Assembly: GCA_017617615.1 (NCBI GenBank)
Contig: JAFZVV010000011.1
Coordinates: 186,001-250,000 of the forward strand
Length of the DNA stretch: 64,000 nucleotides
Direction: 5' to 3'
Source: Prevotella sp.
Lineage (GTDB): Bacteria; Bacteroidota; Bacteroidia; Bacteroidales; Bacteroidaceae
Within the stretch, counting starts at the first letter, position 1. Every line of letters begins with the position of its first letter. This document shows positions 1 to 9,163 of the stretch, piece after piece. Both the position numbers and the translations under genes were made by a program. The notes beneath the pieces are model-generated. The model searched no databases, had not been told where the DNA came from, and saw nothing but the letters and a program-made list of their open reading frames with translations.

Positions 1-360
1 GTCCATATCCTTTTCCTCCCACACCGACCATCCGAACTTCAGTTCGCACTTCCTTGCGAAGGCCGGCACATAATGTTCCATCAATTGCATCTTCAGCGTG
101 TCGCTCTCTCCTGGCCTCAACAGTTGGTTGTCGTCGAGGAAACCAATGAGATGATGGGCGGCAAACCATCGTTGGTTGAGTGTGTCGGAATCGAGTCCCT
201 GGCGCACTTCCTTGATGAGTTGTCGCACTTGCTCTGCCTGAGTGCCTTCACGCGTGATGGCACGGGGTGGATCGAGCCGCAACTTCGCGAAGAAGAGCAA
301 CGAACCCACCACTGCCACGACAGCAACGAGCAGGAGTATCACTTTGAGAGAGGTCTTCAT
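1..360 (-). CDS. Membrane-anchored protein, partial (eighth gene of the GTPase/SEDS/PBP-like operon)
   Basis: The window edge cuts this gene, so only the first 120 codons are seen. It starts with ATG at 360 and overlaps the stop codon of the gene before it by four bases (ATGA), which implies translational coupling. The N-terminus is one hydrophobic segment (about residues 5-24) followed by a soluble, charged stretch, so it is probably an inner-membrane-anchored protein with the rest in the periplasm. A signal peptide is also possible, although no clear cleavage motif is visible. I do not recognise the family. Its place in the operon suggests it belongs to the same envelope complex. Confidence 0.7.
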   Translation of the reverse strand, partial: MKTSLKVILLLVAVVAVVGSLLFFAKLRLDPPRAITREGTQAEQVRQLIKEVRQGLDSDTLNQRWFAAHHLIGFLDDNQLLRPGESDTLKMQLMEHYVPAFARKCELKFGWSVWEEKDMD

Positions 361-2183
361 TGCTGTGCAGCGGGTTGGTCGGGGGATGCCGCCTGCGTGG
401 CATTCTTATCGGGGATATACCCTGCCGTCTGGTCGAGCACCTGGATGTATTTCTCAATGGTTATCGACCCGTCTTTGCTGTAGGGCGAACGGGTGGTCTT
501 GAGAGTAGTGAGCACATCGGGTTTCTTCGCCCGCTCCACCGATTCCTTCAACGTAGCCCAAAGCTGGCTATCGGAGAGACGGAGCGAGTCGGTCTTCGCG
601 GTGAACGCATCGAAGTCATACTCGTTCATGGCATCATACAAACCGGCAAGCGCGCCATCGAAGAGCGAGTCGGCCTCTGTTTTCGTCCATTTCGCAGCCT
701 TGTCGAGATAATCCACAATCTGGGCATGCCTCAGCGAGTCGGCCCGTTGCTGTTCCAACAACTCACGCTGCTTCGCTTCCTCAGCCAGACGCTTGTTGAT
801 GGCATTCTCTTTCAGGAAAGCGCCCGAATACCCTCCGAGGGCAATTCCCATCAGTACACCAAAACCCAAGCCATAGAAGAACTTCTTGGAAATCTTCATC
901 GGTTGTGCATCCTTGGACTTCTTTCCTGTTTTACTCGTGTCAGCAAGCATGTCGGTCTTGCCTTTCTTCTGCGACGTGGCCTTCTCGCGCTCCAAGGTCA
1001 CCTGACGGCCGCGCACGGAATTCACTTTATAGCCTGGCAATGGTGACTGCTCGGCATCGAGTTCGGGCCAGTCAAGTTCAAATTTCACGCGAGAGCCTTT
1101 CGAAGTACCATTCACTGAATAGTTCATCCGGGCAAGGGCTTTCTTCATCACGACGGTCACTTGCTGGCTGCCCGACAGGTCTACCTCTTCTTCTTTGTCC
1201 TGATAGCCATCACACTTCACCATCAGCAGGGCCTGCGTGAGGTCTTTCTCGGGCAACACGCGGTATTCTTTTCCCGACACCCTCACCATCTCTGCTCCTT
1301 TCACCTGCACGCTCTTGCTGCCATTGACGATGGGTTCGCCTTCCTCGTCGACCAACTGCACGGTCACGCCACTGATGATATGCCGCCAAAGGATGTCGGC
1401 AGGCAATGCTGCCTCGCAGCGGCTCTTCTGCACCAGATAATCGAAATGGAACGGCACGCAATGATCCTTGCGCAATTCGAGCGGCAGCCTGTCGCCCACC
1501 CTGCCCAGCACGGGCTTGTCGAAGGGTTTGTCGGCACCTTTGAGATAAATCTGTCCGTTGTTGGCCAAAAGCCTTTTCTTGGGGGGAGACACCACGGCAG
1601 GCATGCTCAGCACATGGTTGGTGAGGTCGGTCATCTTCTCCGACCTGACCAACGTGCCATAGGCGGCATCGATGAGAAACACCCCTTCATATCCGGCATA
1701 TTCCGGTTGAAGCAGAGCCTGTCCGAGCAGGTCGGCAGCACTGTATCGGGTGCCTTTTCCATAGAGGCGGTAGGCATAGCCGTTGTAGTTCTTCGGCGCG
1801 CTCCATTCGAAGTCATGCTCTTCATAATTGCGGCTGAACCAACCACTCAGCACCGCCGTATCACCCCCTTCGGCAAGCACCTGGGCAGCGGCATCGATAA
1901 TGGTGGGCAGGTCGGCGACGGCAGCCAACAGGGCTTTCCGTGGCACGAAGACGGCAAGTGCCCTATAGTCGCCCACCCGGGAAAAGATGGGTTTGATGAC
2001 ATATACCATACATCCGTTCTGCCGCAAGGCAACCATCCTGATGATGCCGTTGAAGTCGACGGGCAGCGAGAGAGTCCCTCCCGTCCGCACGTCGAATATT
2101 CTGCCATTGTCGGCACCATTATCGTACACCAACTGGTGGTCTTCGCCGTTCTTTATCAGTTGCGAATATAAACTTAGTCTCAT
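357..2183 (-). CDS. Single-pass membrane protein of unknown function in the GTPase operon
   Basis: This 608-residue protein has no N-terminal signal. About 440 residues of probably cytoplasmic sequence are followed by one glycine-rich transmembrane segment (about 440-462), then a charged helical stretch and a tail ending in an Ala/Gln/Pro-rich sequence. A beta-rich part near residues 270-345 looks like a PEGA or carboxypeptidase-regulatory fold, but this is only an impression. The cytoplasmic/TM/periplasmic layout resembles that of the transpeptidase-like protein in the same operon. It starts 21 bp after the preceding GTPase gene and overlaps the next gene by four bases. An adaptor linking cytosolic GTPases to the envelope is plausible but unproven. 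Confidence 0.75.
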   Translation of the reverse strand: MRLSLYSQLIKNGEDHQLVYDNGADNGRIFDVRTGGTLSLPVDFNGIIRMVALRQNGCMVYVIKPIFSRVGDYRALAVFVPRKALLAAVADLPTIIDAAAQVLAEGGDTAVLSGWFSRNYEEHDFEWSAPKNYNGYAYRLYGKGTRYSAADLLGQALLQPEYAGYEGVFLIDAAYGTLVRSEKMTDLTNHVLSMPAVVSPPKKRLLANNGQIYLKGADKPFDKPVLGRVGDRLPLELRKDHCVPFHFDYLVQKSRCEAALPADILWRHIISGVTVQLVDEEGEPIVNGSKSVQVKGAEMVRVSGKEYRVLPEKDLTQALLMVKCDGYQDKEEEVDLSGSQQVTVVMKKALARMNYSVNGTSKGSRVKFELDWPELDAEQSPLPGYKVNSVRGRQVTLEREKATSQKKGKTDMLADTSKTGKKSKDAQPMKISKKFFYGLGFGVLMGIALGGYSGAFLKENAINKRLAEEAKQRELLEQQRADSLRHAQIVDYLDKAAKWTKTEADSLFDGALAGLYDAMNEYDFDAFTAKTDSLRLSDSQLWATLKESVERAKKPDVLTTLKTTRSPYSKDGSITIEKYIQVLDQTAGYIPDKNATQAASPDQPAAQQ

Positions 2184-2204
2184 GGTCTGATATGTTTTTC
2201 GTTT

Positions 2205-3395
2205 TTATCTTTTGAAAATCCGTTTCAGCCAGCACTTCCCCTTCCGCTCGGCAAGCAGTATCTTGCTCACCACCTCACTGGCCTGGGAAGTATCCATCTG
2301 GCAGAAGTTCTTGAAACATACGTCACCGATGTCGAACATGAAAGGCGGAGGAAGTACACCTCCATTGATGTTGAAGTCGCGGCAGCACCTGTCGAGCAGG
2401 CCCATGAAGTTGGAGTAGTTGCGGTTGATGAAGTCCATGATATGGTCCATCTCATACTCACCTTCCTTCAGGTTGTGCGCCACCTTATCGGTCTTCGTCA
2501 CCAGCACGTAGATGCCATCGGTGTGGTTCTGCAACACGCCGCTGTTCTTGAGATAGGTAAGTCCTGTGGTGAGATACTGGTCCTGCAACGTTCCCTTATA
2601 GGCTTTCCGCTCAGCGCCATACTCGATGATGAAGATGTGTATCTTCCGGTTGTCAGAGGGATTGCTCACGAGGATGCGGTTGAGCGAGCCAAGGGCGTCC
2701 TGGTGGCGCTCGTCGTATTTGTCATGGCTTCCTGCTGGCAGCCACTGCAGGTAACAGAAAAGCTCACCAGCCATATCAACGAGGGTCACGGGATGAATCT
2801 TATGTTTCAGGTCCTCGAGTTGCAGTCCGATGGCGAAGTTGGTCTTTACTGGGGTACGTCCTGGCAGCACGCAGAAGTCACCGTTGTTGGTGAAGATGCT
2901 TTCCAGTTTCGACTCATATCCGAAGTCGTGGGCGCTGTTTGCCACCGGCTCTACGCTAAGCACGATGTTGCGGTTGTTCTTCGCCGCGCAGAGGATGGTT
3001 CCCAGCGCACAGGTCTTCCCCGATGAGGGAATGCCCCAGAGATACACCTCGAGCGTGCCTTCTTCTATCTGTTGGATAGACCCCTCGACGTCTATCATCT
3101 CGGTGATTGGCATCCCGAGCATGTCGACGAAGCCGTGGGCGATACCACACTCCTCCTCCAGTTCGTGCTCGCTGATGATTTTGTTGCTCACGAGATAGTT
3201 CACCGTAGCGGCATCAAGCAGGTTATGGTCATCGGCGATGAGTGCCTTCAACTCATCGCTGGTAAGCCGTCCGTTATCAATGGCATCGGCGATGTAGAGG
3301 GCGGGATTGTCTTGCAAGTCTATCTCCTTGCACACCTTCCTCATATTGTCTGTATATTCTGTTTTTTGCATGATGGGTATATGTTGTCCTGCCAT
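2205..3395 (-). CDS. P-loop GTPase-like protein, second of a tandem pair
   Basis: This 396-residue soluble protein is a close paralogue of the gene directly upstream. It has a Walker A/G1 motif (GIPSSGKTCALG, about residues 120-131), a G3-like motif (LVDMAGELFCYL, about 208-219) and a G4-like motif (VTKTDK, about 299-304). These are the marks of a TRAFAC-type GTPase. An N-terminal helical region of about 110 residues precedes the G domain. The overall look recalls the double-GTPase families predicted in bacterial conflict systems, but I cannot run a profile search. It begins 9 bp after its paralogue's stop. A part in a GTP-switched complex with the membrane proteins of the operon is inferred. 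Confidence 0.8.
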   Translation of the reverse strand: MAGQHIPIMQKTEYTDNMRKVCKEIDLQDNPALYIADAIDNGRLTSDELKALIADDHNLLDAATVNYLVSNKIISEHELEEECGIAHGFVDMLGMPITEMIDVEGSIQQIEEGTLEVYLWGIPSSGKTCALGTILCAAKNNRNIVLSVEPVANSAHDFGYESKLESIFTNNGDFCVLPGRTPVKTNFAIGLQLEDLKHKIHPVTLVDMAGELFCYLQWLPAGSHDKYDERHQDALGSLNRILVSNPSDNRKIHIFIIEYGAERKAYKGTLQDQYLTTGLTYLKNSGVLQNHTDGIYVLVTKTDKVAHNLKEGEYEMDHIMDFINRNYSNFMGLLDRCCRDFNINGGVLPPPFMFDIGDVCFKNFCQMDTSQASEVVSKILLAERKGKCWLKRIFKR

Positions 3396-3404
3396 GCAGG
3401 ATAG

Positions 3405-4583
3405 TTAGTTGTCGAAGATGTTGGAAATGGTCCTGATGAAGTGGTTCTGGCTGAACCCCTTTGATTCCCCAATGAGAATCTCGCGTGCCACCACCTTGGC
3501 GGTATCGGTATTCAGCCGGCAGTAGTTCTGGAAACACACGTCACCGATATCGAAGGGGAAGACAGGGGGCAGTTGTCCGCCGCAAATCTCGAACTCACGA
3601 CAGTAGCGCCGAAGCAATCCGATGAAGTTGGGATAGTTGGCATCAATGAACTTCTCCACATGTTCCTGTGGCGTTTCCCCCGGAGCCAGATGTTCATGTA
3701 TCTTGTCTGTCTTCGTCACGAGCACGTAGATGCCGTCGGTATGGTTTTGCAGCACACCGGTATTCTTGAGGTAGGTGAGTCCGGTGGTGAGGTATTGGTC
3801 CTGAAGGGTGTCCTTGTATTTCTTCCCCTCCCGGCCGTATTCCACCACAAAGAGATGTATCTTGCGGTTGTCGGTAGGGTTGTCGACCAGTATTCTCAGG
3901 AATGCCCCGAGGGCTTTGCGGTGGTCGTCGTATTCGCCGGCTCTTCCCACCGCCATCCAGTGGAGGTAGCAGAAGAGTTCGCCTGCCATGTCGACGAGGG
4001 TCAAGGGATGCATTTTCCCGTCGGTGGCCTCGAGTTCGAGACCGATGGCGAAATTGGTCTTTGTGGGGGTACGTCCGGGCAGTTTGCACACGGCGTTGTT
4101 GAGGGGGAACACCTGCTCAAGTTGTGTCATGTATCCAAAGCCTTGGGCCGATGCAATAGGCACCATACGGCTCGCCACGTCCTTGTCGTTGCGCAACGAA
4201 CATAGCAGGGCACCCAGCGCGCAGGTCTTTCCCGACGAGGGGATACCCCAGAGATACACCTCGGTGTTGCCGCTTTCGATGAGTTGGATATTGCCGTTGT
4301 ATTCCATCATGTCGACGAGGGTGGACCCCAGCATGCTCACGAAGCCCGGGTCGATGTGGCAGTCACGCGTCAGTTCTTCCGTGGTGATGACGCCGGCCTT
4401 CACCAGTTGATGCACCACGGAGGCATCCACCAAGTTGTGGTCGTCGCGCAGCATGGTCTTCAGGTCATCAGCACTGATATGCTGCTCTTCCAGCAGCCGC
4501 TGGATGAGTGGCAGCGCATCGGCCTCCTGTTCGATGGCCTTGCACAGCGCCTTCATCTCTATGGTATAGTTGTCTTGATACAT
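3405..4583 (-). CDS. P-loop GTPase-like protein, first of a tandem pair
   Basis: This 392-residue protein aligns by eye along its full length with the next gene. It shares GIPSSGKTCALG (G1), LVDMAGELFCYL (G3) and VTKTDK (G4), and both have the near-identical segment DQYLTTGLTYLKN. It begins 3 bp after the membrane protein upstream, so the two are probably coupled. The N-terminal 100 residues and the last 25 differ most from the paralogue, which suggests the pair form a heteromer or bind different partners through those ends. GTP rather than ATP use is inferred from the TKxD motif. The exact function is unknown. Confidence 0.8.
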   Translation of the reverse strand: MYQDNYTIEMKALCKAIEQEADALPLIQRLLEEQHISADDLKTMLRDDHNLVDASVVHQLVKAGVITTEELTRDCHIDPGFVSMLGSTLVDMMEYNGNIQLIESGNTEVYLWGIPSSGKTCALGALLCSLRNDKDVASRMVPIASAQGFGYMTQLEQVFPLNNAVCKLPGRTPTKTNFAIGLELEATDGKMHPLTLVDMAGELFCYLHWMAVGRAGEYDDHRKALGAFLRILVDNPTDNRKIHLFVVEYGREGKKYKDTLQDQYLTTGLTYLKNTGVLQNHTDGIYVLVTKTDKIHEHLAPGETPQEHVEKFIDANYPNFIGLLRRYCREFEICGGQLPPVFPFDIGDVCFQNYCRLNTDTAKVVAREILIGESKGFSQNHFIRTISNIFDN

Positions 4584-4586
4584 GTC

Positions 4587-5603
4587 TTAGGGTTTTGTCT
4601 CGTCCATTTGCTGGAGTTTGGCCTGGCGGGGCATCACGACGCTCCAGTCGGGCTGGGGTGTCTTTCGCTTTCCTCCCAGACGTTCCCACGATTTTGAATG
4701 GCGTGTCTGCAGCCAATAGGGGAAGAACAACAGCAACAAGGCAGCCAACAGCAACGGGATGGCATAGAAGGGAGGCATGGAGAAACGGGCACACTCGTCG
4801 GACAACTGGCTGAGTCGCTCCAGGGCCATGGTGGCATGTGCACTCTCAAAGCCGGTAGTGTCGGCCACCTCATTGTTCAGCCGCTGTCGCAGCGAGGTGT
4901 CCATGGTCTTCTGCCATGAGGCCACGGCACTGGCTGTAAGGTCGGAGTTGCCAAGCAAGAACACGTTCCACACCGACGACCCGTCGTGTGCCTTCTCCAC
5001 CCATTGCCGGGCATCCTGCCGCAGGCTGTCGAGGGCAGGGGGTGCCAGCATTGTGCGCAGCGTATTCACCATATTGCCACGCATCACCGCCACACCATTC
5101 GATGGCATGCCCTCGGTATGCTTGTTGAACCCATATTTGGCGAAGTTCTTCGACTGTTTGTTCTTCACACCCGACAGCCGTTTGCGGTAGTTGGCCACCC
5201 GCTTGTCCACGATACTGTCGTATTCGTCGAACATCGGCATCACTTCGGCCAGGGCGTTGTCGAACTGCCGTGTGACGCGTGTCTCGCGTCCTGACACGGA
5301 GAAGAAGTGGAGGAAAGGCACCACGGGCACCATCATCACGAAAGCCAACGACACGATGGCGATGCGCTCCTTGACGATGCTTCCGGCAAACTTCTCCCCG
5401 GTGCCTTTCATCTGCTGAGCCATGAAGCATAGCAGCACCATGGTGATGCCGAGGGCGGTAGCCGCTATGGCCGACGCCACTATCTGTCCATGCGAGAGGT
5501 AAACGAGTCCCATGAACGAGATGTACGCGATGAAGATGGCAGCGACCACGGCGAAGACCTGTGCGAGTGCCGTCTTCTTGATTTTATGGTTGATGGTGTT
5601 CAT
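4587..5603 (-). CDS. Polytopic membrane protein of unknown function
   Basis: This protein has 338 residues. Hydrophobic segments lie near residues 12-32, 38-60 and 83-103, followed by a mainly helical soluble domain of about 180 residues, a further segment near 285-308 and a short basic tail. The central domain is therefore probably outside the cytoplasm and held at both ends. I recognise no family. It sits between the transpeptidase-like gene and the first of the paired GTPase genes, with gaps of 30 bp and 3 bp, so it is very likely part of the same operon and complex. Confidence 0.75.
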   Translation of the reverse strand: MNTINHKIKKTALAQVFAVVAAIFIAYISFMGLVYLSHGQIVASAIAATALGITMVLLCFMAQQMKGTGEKFAGSIVKERIAIVSLAFVMMVPVVPFLHFFSVSGRETRVTRQFDNALAEVMPMFDEYDSIVDKRVANYRKRLSGVKNKQSKNFAKYGFNKHTEGMPSNGVAVMRGNMVNTLRTMLAPPALDSLRQDARQWVEKAHDGSSVWNVFLLGNSDLTASAVASWQKTMDTSLRQRLNNEVADTTGFESAHATMALERLSQLSDECARFSMPPFYAIPLLLAALLLLFFPYWLQTRHSKSWERLGGKRKTPQPDWSVVMPRQAKLQQMDETKP

Positions 5604-5633
5604 TTTCCAAACATCTTCGCTCTTTCGTGACGG

Positions 5634-8600
5634 TTATTTCAAGTAGGGCCTGGCCAGTTTATAGAACCGTTTCAGGCGGTCGGGATGCTGTGAGAAGAAG
5701 TTGCGGGCATCCGACGACTGTATGCCGTTGCCCTTCTCCTTCTTGTTGGACATGACACGGGTGATGCGCACCACACACATCAGTCCGCGCCCTTCGCCCA
5801 TGTTGAGCACTTTACGGTAAGCGCTCTCGGGCATGAGGGCCATGCAGTAGATGCCCACGTCGAGTTTGGTGAGACGCCCGTCGATGCGTTTCTGTTCCAT
5901 ACGGGTGTAGTTGTCGGGGGTACCTGTCTTCGAGAAGAGCAGCAACTTATCGGTAAGTTTCTCCGAGGTGTTGAGCCCATCGACCACGCGTTGCATGGGG
6001 GTAAGGAGCCTTGGCGACTCCTGTTGCGCACCGAGCAATGCCTGCAGCACGGCATTCCATGCATTGTTGGCGAGGGTATCGGTGACGAGGCTTTCTGCCT
6101 GCTTGGGTTGCCGTGGAGTCACGAACGAGGCCTCCACTTTACGTTTGGTAAGCATCCTCGTCCATGCCTCAGCCAGTTTCAGGCAGTTCCATTCATTGGT
6201 TCCCTGTCCGAGCACCCACGGCACGAGTTCGCGCTTCATCGTGGCCTGGGGGTGGGTAAGGTTGTCGAAATAGAGAAGCGTGGGGTCGGGGGTGATGTTA
6301 TCGAGTCCGAAATGCGCGGTCTGTTCCAGTCCGAGGTTGTCCCAGGTATAGTATGCCATCTGCAGGCTGTCGTGCTCATTGTAGGCCTTCACGTCGGGCA
6401 GGGTGTAGAGATAGTCGAGTTTCCTGATGAAGGGGGCGTTCGCCCAGGTGAAGTTGTCGTTGTTGCCCAAATACACCTCGTTCTTGCTCTTCGACAGCAG
6501 GAAAGGACTTCCGGTCTTGCTGCCATAGTTGAGTGCCTTGGCAACCAGCGCCACAGGATAGACGTCATCGGAGGCAGCGAGGAAACGGGTCATCGACGCA
6601 CAGCCGTTCCAGAACCCGCTTGCGCTGGCATCATTGGCCCATGCCGTGGTAGTGTGTCCAAGGAACATGGCTTTCTGACCATCCAGCCTATAGTCGGAGC
6701 TACCAGTGGAGAGGCGGGCGAGTTCGGGACGGGTGAGCACGGCAGCGAGTGCCACAAGGGGCTTGAACGACGAGCCTACATAGCGTCGCATGAGAGCGGG
6801 GTTCTTGCGTCCCAGTGCCAGTTCCGGGTCGATGTTCTTGTCGGCAGAGCGGAAGAAGGGTGCTGCCACCACACATCCCGTAGCCATGTCCATGACGGTG
6901 AAAGAAAGTTCCCATTGGTCTTTGGCATTGAAACGCGACTTCAGTTCGTTGGCATAGATTTCCAGTTCTTTCTCCATCATCATCGAGAGCATGGGGTCGA
7001 TGCTCAACCGCACCGTGTCGCGGTAGACGGAGTTGCGGAGAGTCGACGACAGTCCGCTGAGTATCTGTTGTGTGAATCGGTCGGTGAGCGATGCGCCAAT
7101 GTTGTAACGGGCCTTGCCGGCATTGGAGTGGATGAGCGATGAAAGGGTGAGCATGGGATTGCTTTTGCTCACCATCAGTTCCGCCATCTTGCCTTTCTGG
7201 GTGTCATGGGTCACCATCAGTTTCACATTGCCCGTCAGATCATACACCTCACCGTTCATGGCTGCCGACGACGATTTCTGGCTAGCCATGGCACCATGCT
7301 CGTCGTAGACGGTCACATGACAGCCTGTAGTCTTCAGACGCAGTTTCCCTCCATCTACGTAGTCGAGATAGAGAGCGGCTTGCCTGTCACCACCAAACCT
7401 CACACACAGGGTGGTATTGCCTGCCGCATAGTCGTCGTAGAGCCGCATGAAGTCAATGGCCTTGCCGTCGGTGCGGAGCAGCGAATGGGTTGTGTCGTCG
7501 GTCTTTACCACCACTTCATGTCCTCCATCGGTGGCGAGGTGGCCCTTACCCGACTGCTGCAGTGGAACCACAGACTTTCCCCATACCACGAAGCAGTGGT
7601 TCGATGTGGGGAAGAGGGTATTGTCGGCGCAGGTCACTGTTCCCACCCATGGGTCTTTCACGAGTGCCAACTTAAACATTGCTGCCACCACCTCGATACT
7701 CCGGATGCTGAGGGTGTCGGAGTCGGCAAAGCGGATACGGAACATCCTGTCGCCGAGCGACGCACGTTGTTTCTCGAGCAGCGAGGGGATATCACTGTTG
7801 TAGTAGAACCGCTTATCGTCTTCGTCGGTAATCTTATCCGGACGGATGCCCACCAACCGCAGGTCGGCGGCACGCGCACCATCGATGTCGCTCTCGCCAT
7901 AGGGCAACTCAAACACCAGGGCGGGATAACGCTTCATCAGGTCTTCCACCGACTTGGGGTTGGCGAGTTCTTTCGGACAGTCCTTGCCCTGCTCTACAAG
8001 GTGCCTGAGCAGGAGGTTCGACTTCTTCACGAAGCCCTTGTCGCTGGCAGGCACATAGACGTCGCCGGCTGCCGAAGAGCCTATCTCCGTGCATCGCTTG
8101 CAGAAAGTGAAAAGGGCGATGATGACGATGAGCGCTGCCAGTACCCATTTCACCAACTTGCCATAACGCTCCCACCAGCGACGGTCAATCTGCGGGACAG
8201 AGGGGGTAGCAGGCCGCACTGGCCGCTGATAACGAGGCGATGGCCCCACTGGGGTTTCCTGGGAAACGGGGTGGACCAGAGCTTCCGGAGCTTCCGAGGT
8301 TCCCGGATATTCCGGGTTTTCCAGATATTCCGGTTTCTTAGGGTTTTGCGGTGTTTTCGTGGGCTCTGGTTTTTGGGGGGTGTGTGGGGCTTGTGGTATG
8401 CCTCTTCGCCAGTCCTGGATAATCGTGTTGGCAGGGTCAGTGCGCCATGCGCTCAGGTCATCGTAGTGGGCCACGATGCGCAGGTAAGGTCCGAGGATGC
8501 GACTGGCGGCACACCGACTCACCACACCAAAGCCCAGTGATGCCTTAGCCCTAAAGTCTTCAGGCAAGGCGTCGATGGCATGGAGGAGGGTGACGAGTTG

Positions 8601-9161
8601 TGATGATAATGCCATATTATCAGCAGATTGCCGCTGCTTGTCGTCAAGCCTGATGAACAGCCTCTTCTGATACTTAATGCAATGGGCGATGGTCTCTGCC
8701 AGTTGTGTCTCGCTGGAGGAGGGAGCCTCGGGCATTTCGTCAGGAATGACCAGATGGGATTCCGCCAACTGGTTGGGCTCATCATACTGCCGTAGGGGGG
8801 GCAGGGCGGTCACCAGCGGGGTGAGGCGGTGACTGATGCGGGCATGGTCGACATCGTCAATCTCATACACCGACCGCATGGCATAGGAGCGCATATTGCC
8901 AAACCGTGTCATCGCACCCCGTGTGAGCGAGAGGGTAAGGAGACCATTCTCTGGATGCACGAACGAGTAGAGGGCTGTCGACTGCTCCTCGGCACCGTTA
9001 CCGAGCCAAGAGCACAGGGCATCGGCCTGACTGCTCACCCCTGGCGTGAAAGCGAGCACGGTGTCGCCGGGAGTGATGGAGGTTGCCCCCATCACCATGC
9101 ATTCCACCTTCAGTGCCATGCCATCGGTCATCGTATTGTCGGTATGTTGTTCGTCGGTCAT
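5634..9161 (-). CDS. Large membrane protein with a penicillin-binding-protein-like transpeptidase domain
   Basis: The protein has 1175 residues. From the N-terminus it shows a soluble domain (about 1-235), a proline/glutamate-rich linker (about 245-330), one transmembrane segment (about 338-360), a domain of about 300 residues, and a transpeptidase-type domain (about 690-1140). That last domain carries the PBP motifs: SSFK (SxxK, near residue 797), SDD where SxN is usual (near 862), and KTGT (near 1079). With no signal peptide, the N-terminus should be cytoplasmic and the PBP-like domain periplasmic. The first domain vaguely resembles the predicted GAP1 partner domains of double-GTPase systems; this is a weak guess. 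The Asp in place of the SxN Asn may alter or abolish catalysis. It starts 2 bp after the upstream GTPase gene. Confidence 0.8.
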   Translation of the reverse strand: MTDEQHTDNTMTDGMALKVECMVMGATSITPGDTVLAFTPGVSSQADALCSWLGNGAEEQSTALYSFVHPENGLLTLSLTRGAMTRFGNMRSYAMRSVYEIDDVDHARISHRLTPLVTALPPLRQYDEPNQLAESHLVIPDEMPEAPSSSETQLAETIAHCIKYQKRLFIRLDDKQRQSADNMALSSQLVTLLHAIDALPEDFRAKASLGFGVVSRCAASRILGPYLRIVAHYDDLSAWRTDPANTIIQDWRRGIPQAPHTPQKPEPTKTPQNPKKPEYLENPEYPGTSEAPEALVHPVSQETPVGPSPRYQRPVRPATPSVPQIDRRWWERYGKLVKWVLAALIVIIALFTFCKRCTEIGSSAAGDVYVPASDKGFVKKSNLLLRHLVEQGKDCPKELANPKSVEDLMKRYPALVFELPYGESDIDGARAADLRLVGIRPDKITDEDDKRFYYNSDIPSLLEKQRASLGDRMFRIRFADSDTLSIRSIEVVAAMFKLALVKDPWVGTVTCADNTLFPTSNHCFVVWGKSVVPLQQSGKGHLATDGGHEVVVKTDDTTHSLLRTDGKAIDFMRLYDDYAAGNTTLCVRFGGDRQAALYLDYVDGGKLRLKTTGCHVTVYDEHGAMASQKSSSAAMNGEVYDLTGNVKLMVTHDTQKGKMAELMVSKSNPMLTLSSLIHSNAGKARYNIGASLTDRFTQQILSGLSSTLRNSVYRDTVRLSIDPMLSMMMEKELEIYANELKSRFNAKDQWELSFTVMDMATGCVVAAPFFRSADKNIDPELALGRKNPALMRRYVGSSFKPLVALAAVLTRPELARLSTGSSDYRLDGQKAMFLGHTTTAWANDASASGFWNGCASMTRFLAASDDVYPVALVAKALNYGSKTGSPFLLSKSKNEVYLGNNDNFTWANAPFIRKLDYLYTLPDVKAYNEHDSLQMAYYTWDNLGLEQTAHFGLDNITPDPTLLYFDNLTHPQATMKRELVPWVLGQGTNEWNCLKLAEAWTRMLTKRKVEASFVTPRQPKQAESLVTDTLANNAWNAVLQALLGAQQESPRLLTPMQRVVDGLNTSEKLTDKLLLFSKTGTPDNYTRMEQKRIDGRLTKLDVGIYCMALMPESAYRKVLNMGEGRGLMCVVRITRVMSNKKEKGNGIQSSDARNFFSQHPDRLKRFYKLARPYLK

Positions 9162-9163
9162 GT

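Noticed and set aside
7206..8540. Open frame of about 444 codons on the plus strand within the PBP-like gene
   Set aside because: It is the complement of a high-GC coding region, rich in His and Arg, with no recognisable domain.
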